Part shown: positions 15,242 through 24,347 of the stretch, one piece after another
Layout of the letters: every line of letters starts with the position of its first letter
Numbering within the stretch: the stretch's first letter is position 1
Assembly: GCA_024231975.1 (NCBI GenBank)
Contig: JAAEQB010000007.1
Location: forward strand, 1-64,000
Length of the DNA stretch: 64,000 nucleotides
Direction of reading: 5' to 3'
From: Allobosea sp.
Lineage (GTDB): Bacteria > Pseudomonadota > Alphaproteobacteria > Rhizobiales > Beijerinckiaceae
Program-made: the position numbers and the translations under genes
The notes under the pieces: generated by a model
Told to the model about the DNA's origin: nothing
Seen by the model: the letters and a program-made list of their open reading frames with translations, nothing else
Databases searched by the model: none

Positions 15242-17368
15242 ATGAGCGATGTGACGGCGGGCAGCGGCAACGGCATGGCGATGCCGTCACGCGGCCAGAT
15301 GAGCGCGCTGCTCAACCGGCCGGACCTGTTCCTCGCCATCGGCGTGATGGGCATCCTCGTGGTGCTGATCTTCCCGCTGCCGGCGATGCTGCTCGACCTC
15401 TTGCTGGCGCTTTCGATCATCCTGTCGGTGCTCGTCCTGATGACGGCGCTGTTCATCGAGGAGCCGCTGGAGTTCTCGGCCTTCCCGACCGTGCTGCTGA
15501 TCGTGACGATGCTGCGGCTGGCGCTGAACCTCGCCTCGACGCGCCTCATCCTCGCCCATGGTCATGAGGGCACCGCCGCCGCCGGCCACGTCATCGAGGC
15601 TTTCGGCAACTTCGTGATGAGCGGCAATTTCGTGATCGGGGTGATCGTCTTCACCATCCTGATCATCGTCAACTTCGTGGTCATCACCAAGGGTTCGGGC
15701 CGCATCGCCGAAGTTGCGGCGCGCTTTGCCCTCGATGCGCTGCCGGGCAAGCAGATGGCGATCGACGCCGACCTTTCGGCCGGGCTGATCGACCAGGAGG
15801 TCGCCAAGGTCCGGCGCAAGGCGCTGGAGGACGAGGCCAACTTCTTCGGCTCGATGGACGGCGCCTCCAAATTCGTGCGCGGCGACGCGATCGCCGGCCT
15901 GCTGATCACCTTCATCAACGTGATCGGCGGCATCATCATCGGCGTCGCGCAGCAGGGCATGAGCTTCGGCGCAGCGGCGCACAGCTATACCCTGCTCACG
16001 GTCGGCGACGGCCTGGTCAGCCAGATCCCGGCGCTGATCGTCTCGACCGCGGCGGGCCTGCTCGTCTCCAAGTCCGGCGTGCGCGGCGCTGCGGACAAGG
16101 CGCTCGGCCGGCAGCTCTCGGGCTATCCCAAGGCGCTCGGCATGTCGGCGGCGGTGATGCTGCTGATCGCGCTGCTGCCGGGCATCCCGATGCTGCCCTT
16201 TCTCGCTTTAGCCGCAGGCTCGGGCTGGCTGGCGCGGCATTTCGGCAAGCTCGCCAAGGCGCGGGAGGCGGAGGCGGCGGTGCAGGGCACGCCGGGCGCG
16301 GCGCCAACGGCTGCGGATGGCGCCTCAAAGGAGGAGACGCTCAACGATCTGCTCAAGCTTGACGAGCTCAAGATCGAGATCGGCTACGGCCTGCTGCCGC
16401 TGGTCAACGCGCCGGGCGGCGCCGACCGGCTGACCGACCAGGTCCGGGCGCTGCGGCGCCAGCTTGCCGCCGAGCTCGGCTTCGTCATGCCGGCAGTGCG
16501 CATCGTCGACAACGTCCAGCTCGAGGCGAACCACTACTTCATCAAGATCAAGGAGATCGATGCCGGGCACGGCATGGTCTATCCCGGCCAGTACATGGCG
16601 ATGGACCCGATGGGCGGCAGCGTGACGCTGCCCGGCCACAATGTGCTGGAGCCTACCTTCGGCCTGCCGGCGACCTGGATCGACGCCGCTCTGCAGGACG
16701 AGGCGCAATTGCGCGGCTACACCGTGGTCGACGCGGCGACGGTGATCTCGACCCACCTCACCGAGGTGCTGAAGTCGCATATGCCGGAGCTGCTCTCGCA
16801 TGGCGAGGTGCAGAAGCTCCTGCGCGAACTGCCCAAGGACCATGCCGATCTCGTCAAGGAGATCGTGCCGCAGCAGATCTCGACCACCGGCATCCAGCGC
16901 GTGCTGCAATTGCTGCTCTCCGAGCGCATCTCGATCCGCGATCTCGCCACCATCGTAGAGGGCATTGCCGAGGTCGCCGGTAGCGTCAGGAGCCCGCGCG
17001 ACATCGCCGAGCATGTCCGCGTCCGGCTCGCCCGCCAGATCTGCGCGCAGTTCTCGAACCAGCATGGGCAGCTGCCGATCATCACGCTGTCGCCGGCCTG
17101 GGAGAGTGTCTTCGCCGAATCGATCGTCGGGCAGGGCGAAGACCGGCACCTAGCCATGCAGCCCTCGCGGCTGCAGGACTTCGTCCATCAGGTGCGCGAA
17201 AAGTTCGAGGACGCAGCACGGCTCGGCGAGATGCCGGCGCTGGTCACCTCCGGCATGGCGCGACCCTTCGTGCGCCAGATCATCGAGCGCTTCCGCAGGG
17301 AGACGCCGGTGCTCTCGCAGAGCGAGATCCACCCGCGCGCGAAGCTGAGGACGGTGGGGAGCGTGTGA
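15242..17368 (+). CDS. flhA: Flagellar export gate protein FlhA
   Basis: FlhA forms the nonameric ring of the flagellar type III export gate and docks substrates and chaperones. The 708-residue protein has about eight transmembrane helices in the first 320 residues. The conserved FHIPEP region is recognisable: IDADLSAGLIDQEVAKVRRKALEDEANFFGSMDGASKFVRGDAIAG is the most conserved cytoplasmic loop, around residues 175-220. A soluble cytoplasmic domain follows from about 350 (IEIGYGLLPLVN, VRIVDNVQLEANHYFIKIKE, ILQLLLSERISIRDL-like segments). The start ATG at 15242 has GGAGCGG upstream. It is a single-gene unit here with its own CtrA-like promoter. Confidence 0.97.
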   Translation: MSDVTAGSGNGMAMPSRGQMSALLNRPDLFLAIGVMGILVVLIFPLPAMLLDLLLALSIILSVLVLMTALFIEEPLEFSAFPTVLLIVTMLRLALNLASTRLILAHGHEGTAAAGHVIEAFGNFVMSGNFVIGVIVFTILIIVNFVVITKGSGRIAEVAARFALDALPGKQMAIDADLSAGLIDQEVAKVRRKALEDEANFFGSMDGASKFVRGDAIAGLLITFINVIGGIIIGVAQQGMSFGAAAHSYTLLTVGDGLVSQIPALIVSTAAGLLVSKSGVRGAADKALGRQLSGYPKALGMSAAVMLLIALLPGIPMLPFLALAAGSGWLARHFGKLAKAREAEAAVQGTPGAAPTAADGASKEETLNDLLKLDELKIEIGYGLLPLVNAPGGADRLTDQVRALRRQLAAELGFVMPAVRIVDNVQLEANHYFIKIKEIDAGHGMVYPGQYMAMDPMGGSVTLPGHNVLEPTFGLPATWIDAALQDEAQLRGYTVVDAATVISTHLTEVLKSHMPELLSHGEVQKLLRELPKDHADLVKEIVPQQISTTGIQRVLQLLLSERISIRDLATIVEGIAEVAGSVRSPRDIAEHVRVRLARQICAQFSNQHGQLPIITLSPAWESVFAESIVGQGEDRHLAMQPSRLQDFVHQVREKFEDAARLGEMPALVTSGMARPFVRQIIERFRRETPVLSQSEIHPRAKLRTVGSV

Positions 17369-17475
17369 CGTCAGATACCATTTGGATATCCCTGTCGAAA
17401 TAGAAAAAGCATGGTTGATTACTGATTTGCCTTTAGGGCAATCTGCAACTCCTACGGGAGGGCGAGGGGTCAGCT

Positions 17476-18339
17476 ATGTTCTCATTCAATGATCATCTGA
17501 TTCCCATTGCGCCAGGGCAGTCGGTCAGCCGCGGCTGGACGAAAGCGACCGGGCACAAGCCGATGGGGGTGACTTGGCATTGGACGGCCATCGAAAGTCT
17601 CGTCGATACGCGGCGTGTATTGGGCGGCGCCAATGCGACCAGCAAGGGTATCTCGTCAGCTCACTACGGTGTTGGCCGAACCTATGCCGAGGGGATCGAT
17701 CGCTATGTCACCCTCGAGAACCGTTCCTGGCATGCAGGCAAAGAGCAAAAGCTTCGGTGGGACGGGAAGAAATCCAATGACGACACCAAGGGCGCGCGGG
17801 CCTGCATTGGTGTCGAGACCTGTAATGTGGGGTATGCGCGGCCGGGATTCCCTGCCAGGAACGATTGGATCGAAGCGGTAGACACGGACTCGATCTCAAT
17901 CATGAAGATTCAGCCGTGGACTGCAGAGCAGTTCGAAATGATGGTTGCGGTCGGTCAGGAGATATTGGCGCGTTGGCCCGACATCGACGTTCGTTCTCAT
18001 CACGGCCATCACGACATCTGCCCGAACTACAAGCAGGACGTTGCCGGATTTCCCTTCGCTGAACTCTTGCGAAGGGTCTACAAGGACGACACGATCCCGG
18101 ACGTCTGGGGCCCCTTCTGGAACACGCTCAGCCGGCAGAAGGCGCTCCTTAAGCTGGGCTATGATTTCGGTCCGTGGGGAGCCGATGGCTTCTGGGGTGA
18201 TTGGAGCCAAAGGGCTCTTGCGCAGTTCCAGCGCGACGTCGGTGCGGTCGAAATTCCCTACTGGACGACTTTCACCTGCTGGGACATGCACGACGCGTTC
18301 GAGAAGAAGGGCTTTTCGCTCGAGGGGCTAGGTGGGTGA
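17476..18339 (+). CDS. N-acetylmuramoyl-L-alanine amidase with peptidoglycan-binding-like C-terminus
   Basis: The enzyme should cut the bond between muramic acid and the peptide stem of peptidoglycan. The Amidase_2 fold is visible: VTWHWTAIES with zinc ligand H35, SSAHYGVG at 61-67, SWHAG at 85-88, and the closing motif GHHDICPNYKQD with ligands H178 and D188. The C-terminal 80 residues (YDFGPWGADGFWGDWSQRALAQFQRDVG) look like a peptidoglycan-binding helical domain. There is no signal peptide, as in phage endolysins. The gene and the AT-rich 100 bases before it have lower GC and unlike codon use compared with flhA, which suggests transfer, perhaps from a phage. 287 residues; GAGGGG ribosome site. 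Confidence 0.85.
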   Translation: MFSFNDHLIPIAPGQSVSRGWTKATGHKPMGVTWHWTAIESLVDTRRVLGGANATSKGISSAHYGVGRTYAEGIDRYVTLENRSWHAGKEQKLRWDGKKSNDDTKGARACIGVETCNVGYARPGFPARNDWIEAVDTDSISIMKIQPWTAEQFEMMVAVGQEILARWPDIDVRSHHGHHDICPNYKQDVAGFPFAELLRRVYKDDTIPDVWGPFWNTLSRQKALLKLGYDFGPWGADGFWGDWSQRALAQFQRDVGAVEIPYWTTFTCWDMHDAFEKKGFSLEGLGG

Positions 18340-18412
18340 AGAGGCTTAGACCTTTGCGACCACGTCCTGTCGGTATGTTTCGAGACATCGATACAGCGCG
18401 CCTGTTGCAGAT

Positions 18413-18967
18413 TCAGCGCCTGCTGACCACCACGAGATAGCGCGCCGGCTCGGTGCCGGGATTGCTGAAGCGGCAATCGGCGGGCGGGCCGAGCTCCATG
18501 CAATCGCCGGCCTGGAGCCGCGTGACGATGCCGCCCTCGTCGAAGTCGAGCATGCCGGACTGCATCCAGATCTGCTGGCGGATGAAGGCGTAGGAACTCG
18601 CGGGATAGGCGATCGCCGCACCTGGAGGCAATTCACCGGCGACCAGCTCGAGATCGCCATTGCCGGCCGGCGAAATGGCGCGGCGGACGAAACCGGTCTC
18701 CGGATCGCGCCAGAGCGGCTGATCTCCAGCGCGGCGGACCCGTTCGCCGGCATTCTCGATCCGCGCCAGCAGGTTCGACAGGGTCAGGCCGAAGGCGCCG
18801 GAAAGCCGGCCGAGCAGCACCGCGGTCGGGCTCGCCTCGCCGCGCTCGATCCGGCTGATCATGGCGCGCGAGACGCCCGAGCGCTCGGCGAGATCGTTCA
18901 GGCTCCAGCCGCGCGCCTCGCGCTCGCCCCGCAGCCGCTCAGCCAATCTTGACGCGAGATCGTCCAT
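18413..18967 (-). CDS. XRE-family regulator with C-terminal cupin domain
   Basis: A 184-residue protein with an N-terminal helix-turn-helix (LRGEREARGWSLNDLAERSGVSRAMISRIERGEASPTAVLLGRL) and a C-terminal cupin (about residues 110-180: MLDFDEGGIVTRLQAGDCMELGPPADCRFSNPG) that would bind a small effector. Three ATG codons occur in a row; the third (18967) has AAGGG seven bases upstream and is my choice, 18973 being possible. It faces the EamA transporter gene across 141 bases containing TATAAT/TATTAT elements at 18988-18994, an arrangement in which such regulators control the neighbouring exporter and themselves. Confidence 0.85.
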   Translation of the reverse strand: MDDLASRLAERLRGEREARGWSLNDLAERSGVSRAMISRIERGEASPTAVLLGRLSGAFGLTLSNLLARIENAGERVRRAGDQPLWRDPETGFVRRAISPAGNGDLELVAGELPPGAAIAYPASSYAFIRQQIWMQSGMLDFDEGGIVTRLQAGDCMELGPPADCRFSNPGTEPARYLVVVSRR

Positions 18968-19108
18968 CATCATACCCTTGATTCTCTTATAATAGAGCGC
19001 GGCGCCGGCGTTGGCCAGTGGGCGGGGCGGAAGGCCCTTCCATCGACGCCAGGGCTGCATGCCGGGCCGGCATTGGTCCTTCCCGTTACACTCGCTACAC
19101 GCTGCTCC

Positions 19109-19996
19109 ATGTCCCGCAATGCCGCCCTCTTCGCGCTGATGTGCCTCGTCTGGGGCCTGACCTGGCTGCCGATCAAGGTCGGTTCGCAGCATGTGCCGCC
19201 GGTCTTCCTGGCGGCGTCACGCTTCGTTATCGCCGGCACGTTGATGCTGGCCTGGACCGGCCGGGACGTGCTGAAGGTGCCGGCGCAGGCTTGGCCGCGT
19301 GTCGTCATGACCGCGCTGCTGCTGAACACCGGCAACTACACCCTGCTGTTCTGGGGCACGGCGCAGGCGCCGACCGGGCTCGCGGCGATTGTCAATTTCG
19401 CGACCATCCCGATCTTCACCATCATCGCCAGCCGCCTGATCGAGGGGCACGCGATCGGCGGGCGCAAGCTCGCGGCGATCGGGCTGGGAGCGGTCGGCCT
19501 CGGCTTTCTGTTCTCGACGCGGGCGCTCGGCGGGCTCGCCGCGGCGAAGGGCGGGCCGCTCGAACTCTGGGGGCTGGCGGCGGTCGCTGCCGGCACGCTG
19601 CTCTACTGCTTCGGCGCAGTCTGGTCGCGGCCGGTGATGGGCCGCATCCCGACGCTGACGCTGGCCGGTTGGCAGACGCTGATCGGCGGCTTCGGGCTCT
19701 GTCTGATGTCGGCATTGTTGGAGACCGTCACGCCGGCCCATTTCGCTGCGCTGGTCTCGTGGCCGGTGCTGCCGGCGGTGGCGGTGCTGGTGATCGGCGG
19801 CTCGCTGATCGGCTTCACCATCTATCTCAGGCTCGTGCGCGACTGGGGCGCCTTCCGGGCCGGGCTCTATGCCTTTATCAGCCCGGCGGTGGCGGTCGGG
19901 GCCGGGGTGCTCGCGCTCGGCGAGCCGTTTGGGCCGGCCGAGGCGATCGGCAGCCTGCTGATGTTCGGCGCCGCGGCGATCGCGCTGAAGCGCTAG
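19109..19996 (+). CDS. EamA/DMT-superfamily transporter
   Basis: The 295-residue inner-membrane protein has ten hydrophobic helices in two repeated EamA halves. Typical features are LVWGLTWLPIKVGSQHVPP in helix 1, FWGTAQAPTGLAAIVNFATIPIFTIIASRLI in the first half, and SPAVAVGAGVLALGEPFGPAEAIGSLLMFGAAAIALKR at the end. Such proteins usually export amino acids or related metabolites. The start MSRNAALF at 19109 is preferred to an upstream in-frame start at 19073. It is divergent from an XRE-cupin regulator that probably controls it. Confidence 0.88.
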   Translation: MSRNAALFALMCLVWGLTWLPIKVGSQHVPPVFLAASRFVIAGTLMLAWTGRDVLKVPAQAWPRVVMTALLLNTGNYTLLFWGTAQAPTGLAAIVNFATIPIFTIIASRLIEGHAIGGRKLAAIGLGAVGLGFLFSTRALGGLAAAKGGPLELWGLAAVAAGTLLYCFGAVWSRPVMGRIPTLTLAGWQTLIGGFGLCLMSALLETVTPAHFAALVSWPVLPAVAVLVIGGSLIGFTIYLRLVRDWGAFRAGLYAFISPAVAVGAGVLALGEPFGPAEAIGSLLMFGAAAIALKR

Positions 19997-20000
19997 AGCT

Positions 20001-21095
20001 TCACTCCGGCTTGTCGATGTGCAGGGCCGCCGCCTTGGCCGCGGCTTCCTGCTGCGCCTTCACCTGTGTCTCGTGTGCCAGCGCCTTGCGTAACTGGTCG
20101 CGCTCGAAGGCGAGCACGATCGGCAGCGAGATCACCAGCGGGATGATCAGGTAGAACATCCGCCAGACCAGCAATGCTGCGAAGACGGCCGGGGCCGGCA
20201 CGCCCGGCATCACCGCCAGGAACACCGCTTCCATCACGCCGACCCCGCCCGGCACCTGGCTGAGCAGGCCGGCCGAGAACGAGATCAGGAAGGCGCCCAG
20301 CACGATGAAGAAGCCGGGATTGCCCTGATCCGGCAGGGCGAAATAGATGATGCCGGCGGCGCCCATCAGCTCCAGCGGCGCGGCGAGATATTGCCGGGCG
20401 ACGATCGGCAGGCGCGGATAGACCAGCTCGAACGAGCCGATCTTCAGCGGCTTGAAGCGGAGCCAGGCGCCGATCGTGTAGAGGACGCAGAAGGCGAGCA
20501 GGCCGAAGCCGATCAGGCGCGCCTGCTTGTCTCCGATGCCGAACCAGGTCGAGAGCCGGTGCAGCGGGCGCAGGATCTGCGGTTCGCCGACCAGCACCAG
20601 CCCCATCAGCAGGATGGTTCCGAAGGCGAAGGTGAAGGAGCAGAGCGCCACCAGGATCGCGATCTCAGCGGCGGTGAGGCCCTTCGCGTGATAGGCGCGG
20701 TAGCGCACCATGCCGCCGGAGAAGACCGAGGCGCCGATATTGTGCGAGAGCGCGTAGGTGACGAAGGAGCAGAGCGAGATATAGGCCCAGGAGATGCCTT
20801 TTTCGCGATGCAGGTGCAGAAGCGCGATCCGGTCGTACCAGGCGAGCGCGGCATAGGCGACGAGCGTCGCAAGCCCGGCATGAAAGAAGGCGGCGGGCGG
20901 GATCAGCGCGATCTTCTGGCCGATGCCGGTGGCGACGATCTTGAACGCGTCCCAGAGCCCGGCCTGTTCGAGCTGGGCGGCGACGGCCTCATTGGTCAAG
21001 GCCTCGGTCTTGAGCTTGTCCCAGAGCAGGTCGACCGACCAGATCACGGCGACGAGGCCGATCAGCGGCCAGAGATAGTCGAGGTATTTTTTCAT
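20001..21095 (-). CDS. UPF0104/lysylphosphatidylglycerol-synthase-like transmembrane protein
   Basis: A 364-residue integral membrane protein with about eight helices and the pattern of the LPG_synthase_TM family: SHNIGASVFSGGMVRYRAYHAKGLTAAEIA near residue 115, LSQVPGGVGVMEAVFL near 290. In MprF this domain flips aminoacyl-phosphatidylglycerol, but this protein lacks the soluble aminoacyl-transfer domain, so it may be a lipid flippase or a regulator of unknown substrate. The last 35 residues are an Ala/Gln/Lys-rich cytoplasmic tail. It converges with the EamA gene, with only four bases between the stops. Confidence 0.8.
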   Translation of the reverse strand: MKKYLDYLWPLIGLVAVIWSVDLLWDKLKTEALTNEAVAAQLEQAGLWDAFKIVATGIGQKIALIPPAAFFHAGLATLVAYAALAWYDRIALLHLHREKGISWAYISLCSFVTYALSHNIGASVFSGGMVRYRAYHAKGLTAAEIAILVALCSFTFAFGTILLMGLVLVGEPQILRPLHRLSTWFGIGDKQARLIGFGLLAFCVLYTIGAWLRFKPLKIGSFELVYPRLPIVARQYLAAPLELMGAAGIIYFALPDQGNPGFFIVLGAFLISFSAGLLSQVPGGVGVMEAVFLAVMPGVPAPAVFAALLVWRMFYLIIPLVISLPIVLAFERDQLRKALAHETQVKAQQEAAAKAAALHIDKPE

Positions 21096-21196
21096 CGAAC
21101 CCGCGAGCAGCCGGAGGCGAGAGCAGAGCCCAAGTGTGAATCACGGCTTGTGCATGCAGGATGCGTAGACGCAAGTCGCGCCGTCTCTCTGCCAAA

Positions 21197-21223
21197 GCCG
21201 GCCCTGCAGGGCAAGCGGCCGGC
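21197..21223 (-). terminator. Hairpin after the DUF305 gene
   Basis: GCCGGCC (21197-21203) and GGCCGGC (21217-21223) form a 7-bp stem; on the minus strand TTTGG follows. It probably ends the DUF305 transcript. Confidence 0.4.
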
Positions 21224-21271
21224 GCGAGGCAGGTTCCGGATCGCTACGAATCCGGGGCGGTGTGGCAAAGA

Positions 21272-21655
21272 TCACTTGCCCTGCTTCTTCAGCCAGTCTC
21301 GCAGGAAGGCGATCTCCTTCTCCTGCTCGGTGATCACGCCCTGCGCGAGCTTGCGCAGCTCGGGATCCTTGCCATGGGCGAGGACGACCTTTGCCATGTC
21401 GACCGCGCCCTGGTGATGCGGGATCATGCCGCGGGCGAAATCGACATCGGCGTCGCCGCTGAAGCTGATGCCCATCTCCTTGTGCATCTTGTCGTTGGCG
21501 GCCTTGTAATCTTTCGTCGCGGCGCTGTCGGCCGCGGCAGGCATCGCCGCGCCATGACTGCCATGGCCCTGATGGCCCTGCGCCAGCGCCAGGCCGGCGA
21601 GGCCGAGGGTGGCGACAAGGGCGGCGCCCGCCAGGAGGCTGCGGGTGGTGGTCAT
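21272..21655 (-). CDS. Exported DUF305-family protein
   Basis: 127 residues with a signal peptide (residues 1-25, LLAGAALVATLGLAGLALAQ) and a short His/Gly segment (GHQGHGSHG). The DUF305 four-helix domain follows with its signature FARGMIPHHQGAVDMAKVVLAHGKDPELRKLAQGVITEQEKEIAFLRDWL (about 73-121). His and Met residues in this motif suggest metal, especially copper, binding in the periplasm, but the function of the family is not settled. It stands alone, 82 bases downstream of the cobalamin protein operon on the same strand. Confidence 0.9.
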   Translation of the reverse strand: MTTTRSLLAGAALVATLGLAGLALAQGHQGHGSHGAAMPAAADSAATKDYKAANDKMHKEMGISFSGDADVDFARGMIPHHQGAVDMAKVVLAHGKDPELRKLAQGVITEQEKEIAFLRDWLKKQGK

Positions 21656-21737
21656 GCTGATGTCCTTTCGGGAGGCCGGATCCGGCATGCCCGAAGCCTC
21701 CGCGCCGATCATGTCATCAGCACGGCGGAGCGCCGTC

Positions 21738-23528
21738 TCAGGCTGCGCCGGCCTGGGCCGAGCGCATCCGCGCGAGCGTCTCCAGTTCGGCGACCAGGCC
21801 TTCCGGCGTCGGGCAGGGGATGACGCCGAGCCTGGCGAGATCGTCGGTGACGTCGACCGGCAGGCCGGAGTTCGAATCCTCCGGGATTTGGTTGAGGCGG
21901 CCGCCGATGCAGACCGGTAGCTTCGCGCCGGCGCGCTCCAGTGCCGCCAGCACCTCGGTCGCGAAGCGCAAGGCGATGCCGTTATAGGTGCTGATCGCAA
22001 TGACGTCGCAGCCATTGGCCAGGGCGATGGCGACGAGGTCGTCGGGATCGGCCGAGGTGCCGCCATCGACCGGCTCGGCGTCGAGCCGAGTCAGCAGATG
22101 CTCGATCAGGCTCTTACCGTGCTCGTGCACGTCGCTGCTGGCGATGCAGACCTTGAGGCCGGCCTGTCCGATGCCGGCGCGAACCGGTACGGCGACCTTG
22201 TCGAGCCAGCCTTCGGTCTCGTGCCGGAGCTCCTCGACCCATTCGGCCTCGACCAGAGCGCGGCGCCCGCCCCAGGCGGCACGATCGGGCGCGCCCGAGC
22301 CGTAGGCCGCTTCCAGCCGGCGCGGGCCGATGCGGCGCAGCGTCAGCATGATCGCGGCGGCATCGGCGATGTCGACGCCGAGATCGGCCAGGCCGGCGAG
22401 GACCCGGCAGCGGAATTTGTGTGCGCCGGCGACGAGGCTCCCTGCCATCGCATCGACGGGCGCAAGGTCGATCAGGCCGAGGCTGCCGGAGGCGTGCTCG
22501 ACCAGCCGTCCGGCGAACATCTGGGCGTCGATGATCTCGTCGGTATCGGGAATGCGCTCGTTCTCGGTGACCGGCACCGGGTTGATCGCGTGGCCGCTGT
22601 GCTGGCGGCGCAGCGACCAGATATCGGCCTGCAGATAGCTGGCGAGGCTGGCGAAATTGCCGGCCGGGGTCGACTTGTAGCTGACCGTGTTGCCGAAGAT
22701 CATGCTGCCGGGCGTGTCGGTCACCTGCATCAGCGCATGATGGAAGGCGAGCCGCACCAGCGGCGCGGTGAAATGATGCCCGTAGCAATGCGAGGCGCGG
22801 GCGCCGATCAGTTCCTCGACGATATATTTCTCGATCAGCACCATGCCGAGCGCCGAGCTCATGTCGGAGAACAGGCCGGCGAATCCGTCGTCGAGATTGG
22901 AATGGACGAGCACCTCGACCGGCTGGGCCGCGATCAGTCCGAGCGCCGTCACGGTCGCCTGCGTGGTGGCGACGTCGTCGTCCCAGTCGGGCAGGCGGAA
23001 GGTGAAATACTGGCCGAGATTGCCGACGGTGGTGACGCCGGCCGCCAGCGCGGCGCGGGTGTTCTCGACGGCGCCGGGCAGGCCGAGCATGAAGTCGCCG
23101 AAATGCGCCGCTGCCGGCACGATGCCGGTGATGCGGGCAAAATCCTCAGGGCCGGAGAGCACGATGCCGGTGCCGCGCGGACGCTTGCCGCGCTCGCCCA
23201 GCGGATAGCCCATCGACCAGTCTAGCGTGATGCCAAAGCGGTCGACGCCGACGCCGAGCCTGGCGCAGCTCTCATGCACAGTCCGGATCGCTTCCAGCGT
23301 GCGCTCGACGCTGCGGAAGCCGATATGGGCGTGCTGCATGATGCGCCCTTCGCCCGCCATGCGCCGCTTGTAGTCGGCCTCGCATGCGACGCCGGCCGTG
23401 TCGAGGAAGAGGTTGCGGCCGACCTGCCAGTTGCGCGCCATGGCGGCGCCCTCGGCCAAGAGCTCAGCGCCCGGCCGCAAATTCGGCGGGGCGAGATCGG
23501 CGAGCTTCGGCAACGCGGGCGCGGTCAT
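21738..23528 (-). CDS. Cobalamin-dependent protein: barrel-like domain plus C-terminal B12-binding domain
   Basis: A soluble 596-residue protein. The C-terminal 135 residues are a B12-binding Rossmann domain: VCIASSDVHEHG with the DxHxxG motif at 466-471 (H468 would replace the lower cobalt ligand), SADPDDLVAIALANGCDVIAIS, and the glycine pair in VCIGGR near 542. The first 440 residues look like a TIM-barrel mutase catalytic part (HIGFRSVERTLEAI, GITLDWSMGYP, GVTTVGNLGQYFTF, INPVPVTENERIPDTDEIIDAQ), nearest by eye to glutamate-mutase-type enzymes, but not to methylmalonyl-CoA mutase. That subfamily call is tentative. It is the last gene of the operon starting at 30928 and follows an aspartate-dehydrogenase-like gene. 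Confidence 0.65.
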   Translation of the reverse strand: MTAPALPKLADLAPPNLRPGAELLAEGAAMARNWQVGRNLFLDTAGVACEADYKRRMAGEGRIMQHAHIGFRSVERTLEAIRTVHESCARLGVGVDRFGITLDWSMGYPLGERGKRPRGTGIVLSGPEDFARITGIVPAAAHFGDFMLGLPGAVENTRAALAAGVTTVGNLGQYFTFRLPDWDDDVATTQATVTALGLIAAQPVEVLVHSNLDDGFAGLFSDMSSALGMVLIEKYIVEELIGARASHCYGHHFTAPLVRLAFHHALMQVTDTPGSMIFGNTVSYKSTPAGNFASLASYLQADIWSLRRQHSGHAINPVPVTENERIPDTDEIIDAQMFAGRLVEHASGSLGLIDLAPVDAMAGSLVAGAHKFRCRVLAGLADLGVDIADAAAIMLTLRRIGPRRLEAAYGSGAPDRAAWGGRRALVEAEWVEELRHETEGWLDKVAVPVRAGIGQAGLKVCIASSDVHEHGKSLIEHLLTRLDAEPVDGGTSADPDDLVAIALANGCDVIAISTYNGIALRFATEVLAALERAGAKLPVCIGGRLNQIPEDSNSGLPVDVTDDLARLGVIPCPTPEGLVAELETLARMRSAQAGAA

Positions 23529-23540
23529 CGATGTCCTCTC

Positions 23541-24338
23541 CTAGACCGCGATGCGATCGAATTGCCGGCGGATCGCCGCGGTGAGGCTGGCGGCGGTCAG
23601 GGCCGAAGTCTTGGGGTTCGTGGGCGAGGGCAGGTTGACGAAGCTCAGCCGGGCCGTGCCGAGCGCGCTTTCCGCCTCGATCTCATGGGTGTTTCCGGCG
23701 GCCTTCGGGTCGGAGACGATGCGGACGGACAGGCGCTCGTGCCCGACCGCCAGCGCGATGGTCAGCCCGACATTGAGGTTCTTCGGATAGAGCCTGGCCG
23801 CTTCGCGCGCTGAGCCTTCATAGAGCGCGATCTCGGTCTGCGCGGCCTTTTCGGTGAGGCCAAGGGCGGCGAGTTCGGGGCCCCAGGCCGCTGGCGGCTT
23901 GCGCGATGTGTAGCGGACGCGCGCGTCAGTCGTCTCGCGCAATGCGGCGAGATAATCGAGGCCGCCGACCGCGCCGGAGGGCACGATCAGTCGCGCTTCG
24001 CCTTGCTCGGCCGCTTCGGTGAGGCGGGCAAGGAGATCGTCGTCGGCGAGCGCGCCCGTCGAAGCCGGCAGCACCGGGACGCCGGCGGCGAGAACCGCGG
24101 GGAGGGTCTGGGCGACCGCAGCCTGTCCGGCGACCTCGACGACCAAGGCAGGGCCCCAGGCGAGGAGCTCATCGATGGTGGCGACGAGGGCGATGCCCTC
24201 AGGAACGCTCGCGCGGCTCGGCGAATCCGGTCGAAGCAGGCAGGCGAAGGAAAAGCCCTCGTTCCCGAGCCGGGCATGGATGTCCCGGGCGATCGTGCCG
24301 AAGCCGATCAGGCCGATCCGTCGTTCACTCGCCATCAC
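23541..24338 (-). CDS. L-aspartate dehydrogenase-like protein (NadX family)
   Basis: NadX-type enzymes oxidise aspartate to iminoaspartate with NAD(P). The 265-residue protein has the Rossmann motif GLIGFGTIARDI (9-20), VVEVAGQAAVAQTLPAVLAAG (about 69-89), the conserved VPSGAVGGLDYLAAL near 125 and a C-terminal NLPSPTNPKTSALTAASLTAAIRR that is typical of the family. The position between a cupin and a cobalamin-dependent protein in a transport operon suggests a catabolic role on an amino-acid intermediate rather than NAD synthesis. A double ATG marks the start at 24338 or 24335. Confidence 0.82.
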   Translation of the reverse strand: MMASERRIGLIGFGTIARDIHARLGNEGFSFACLLRPDSPSRASVPEGIALVATIDELLAWGPALVVEVAGQAAVAQTLPAVLAAGVPVLPASTGALADDDLLARLTEAAEQGEARLIVPSGAVGGLDYLAALRETTDARVRYTSRKPPAAWGPELAALGLTEKAAQTEIALYEGSAREAARLYPKNLNVGLTIALAVGHERLSVRIVSDPKAAGNTHEIEAESALGTARLSFVNLPSPTNPKTSALTAASLTAAIRRQFDRIAV

Positions 24339-24347
24339 CGAATTCCC

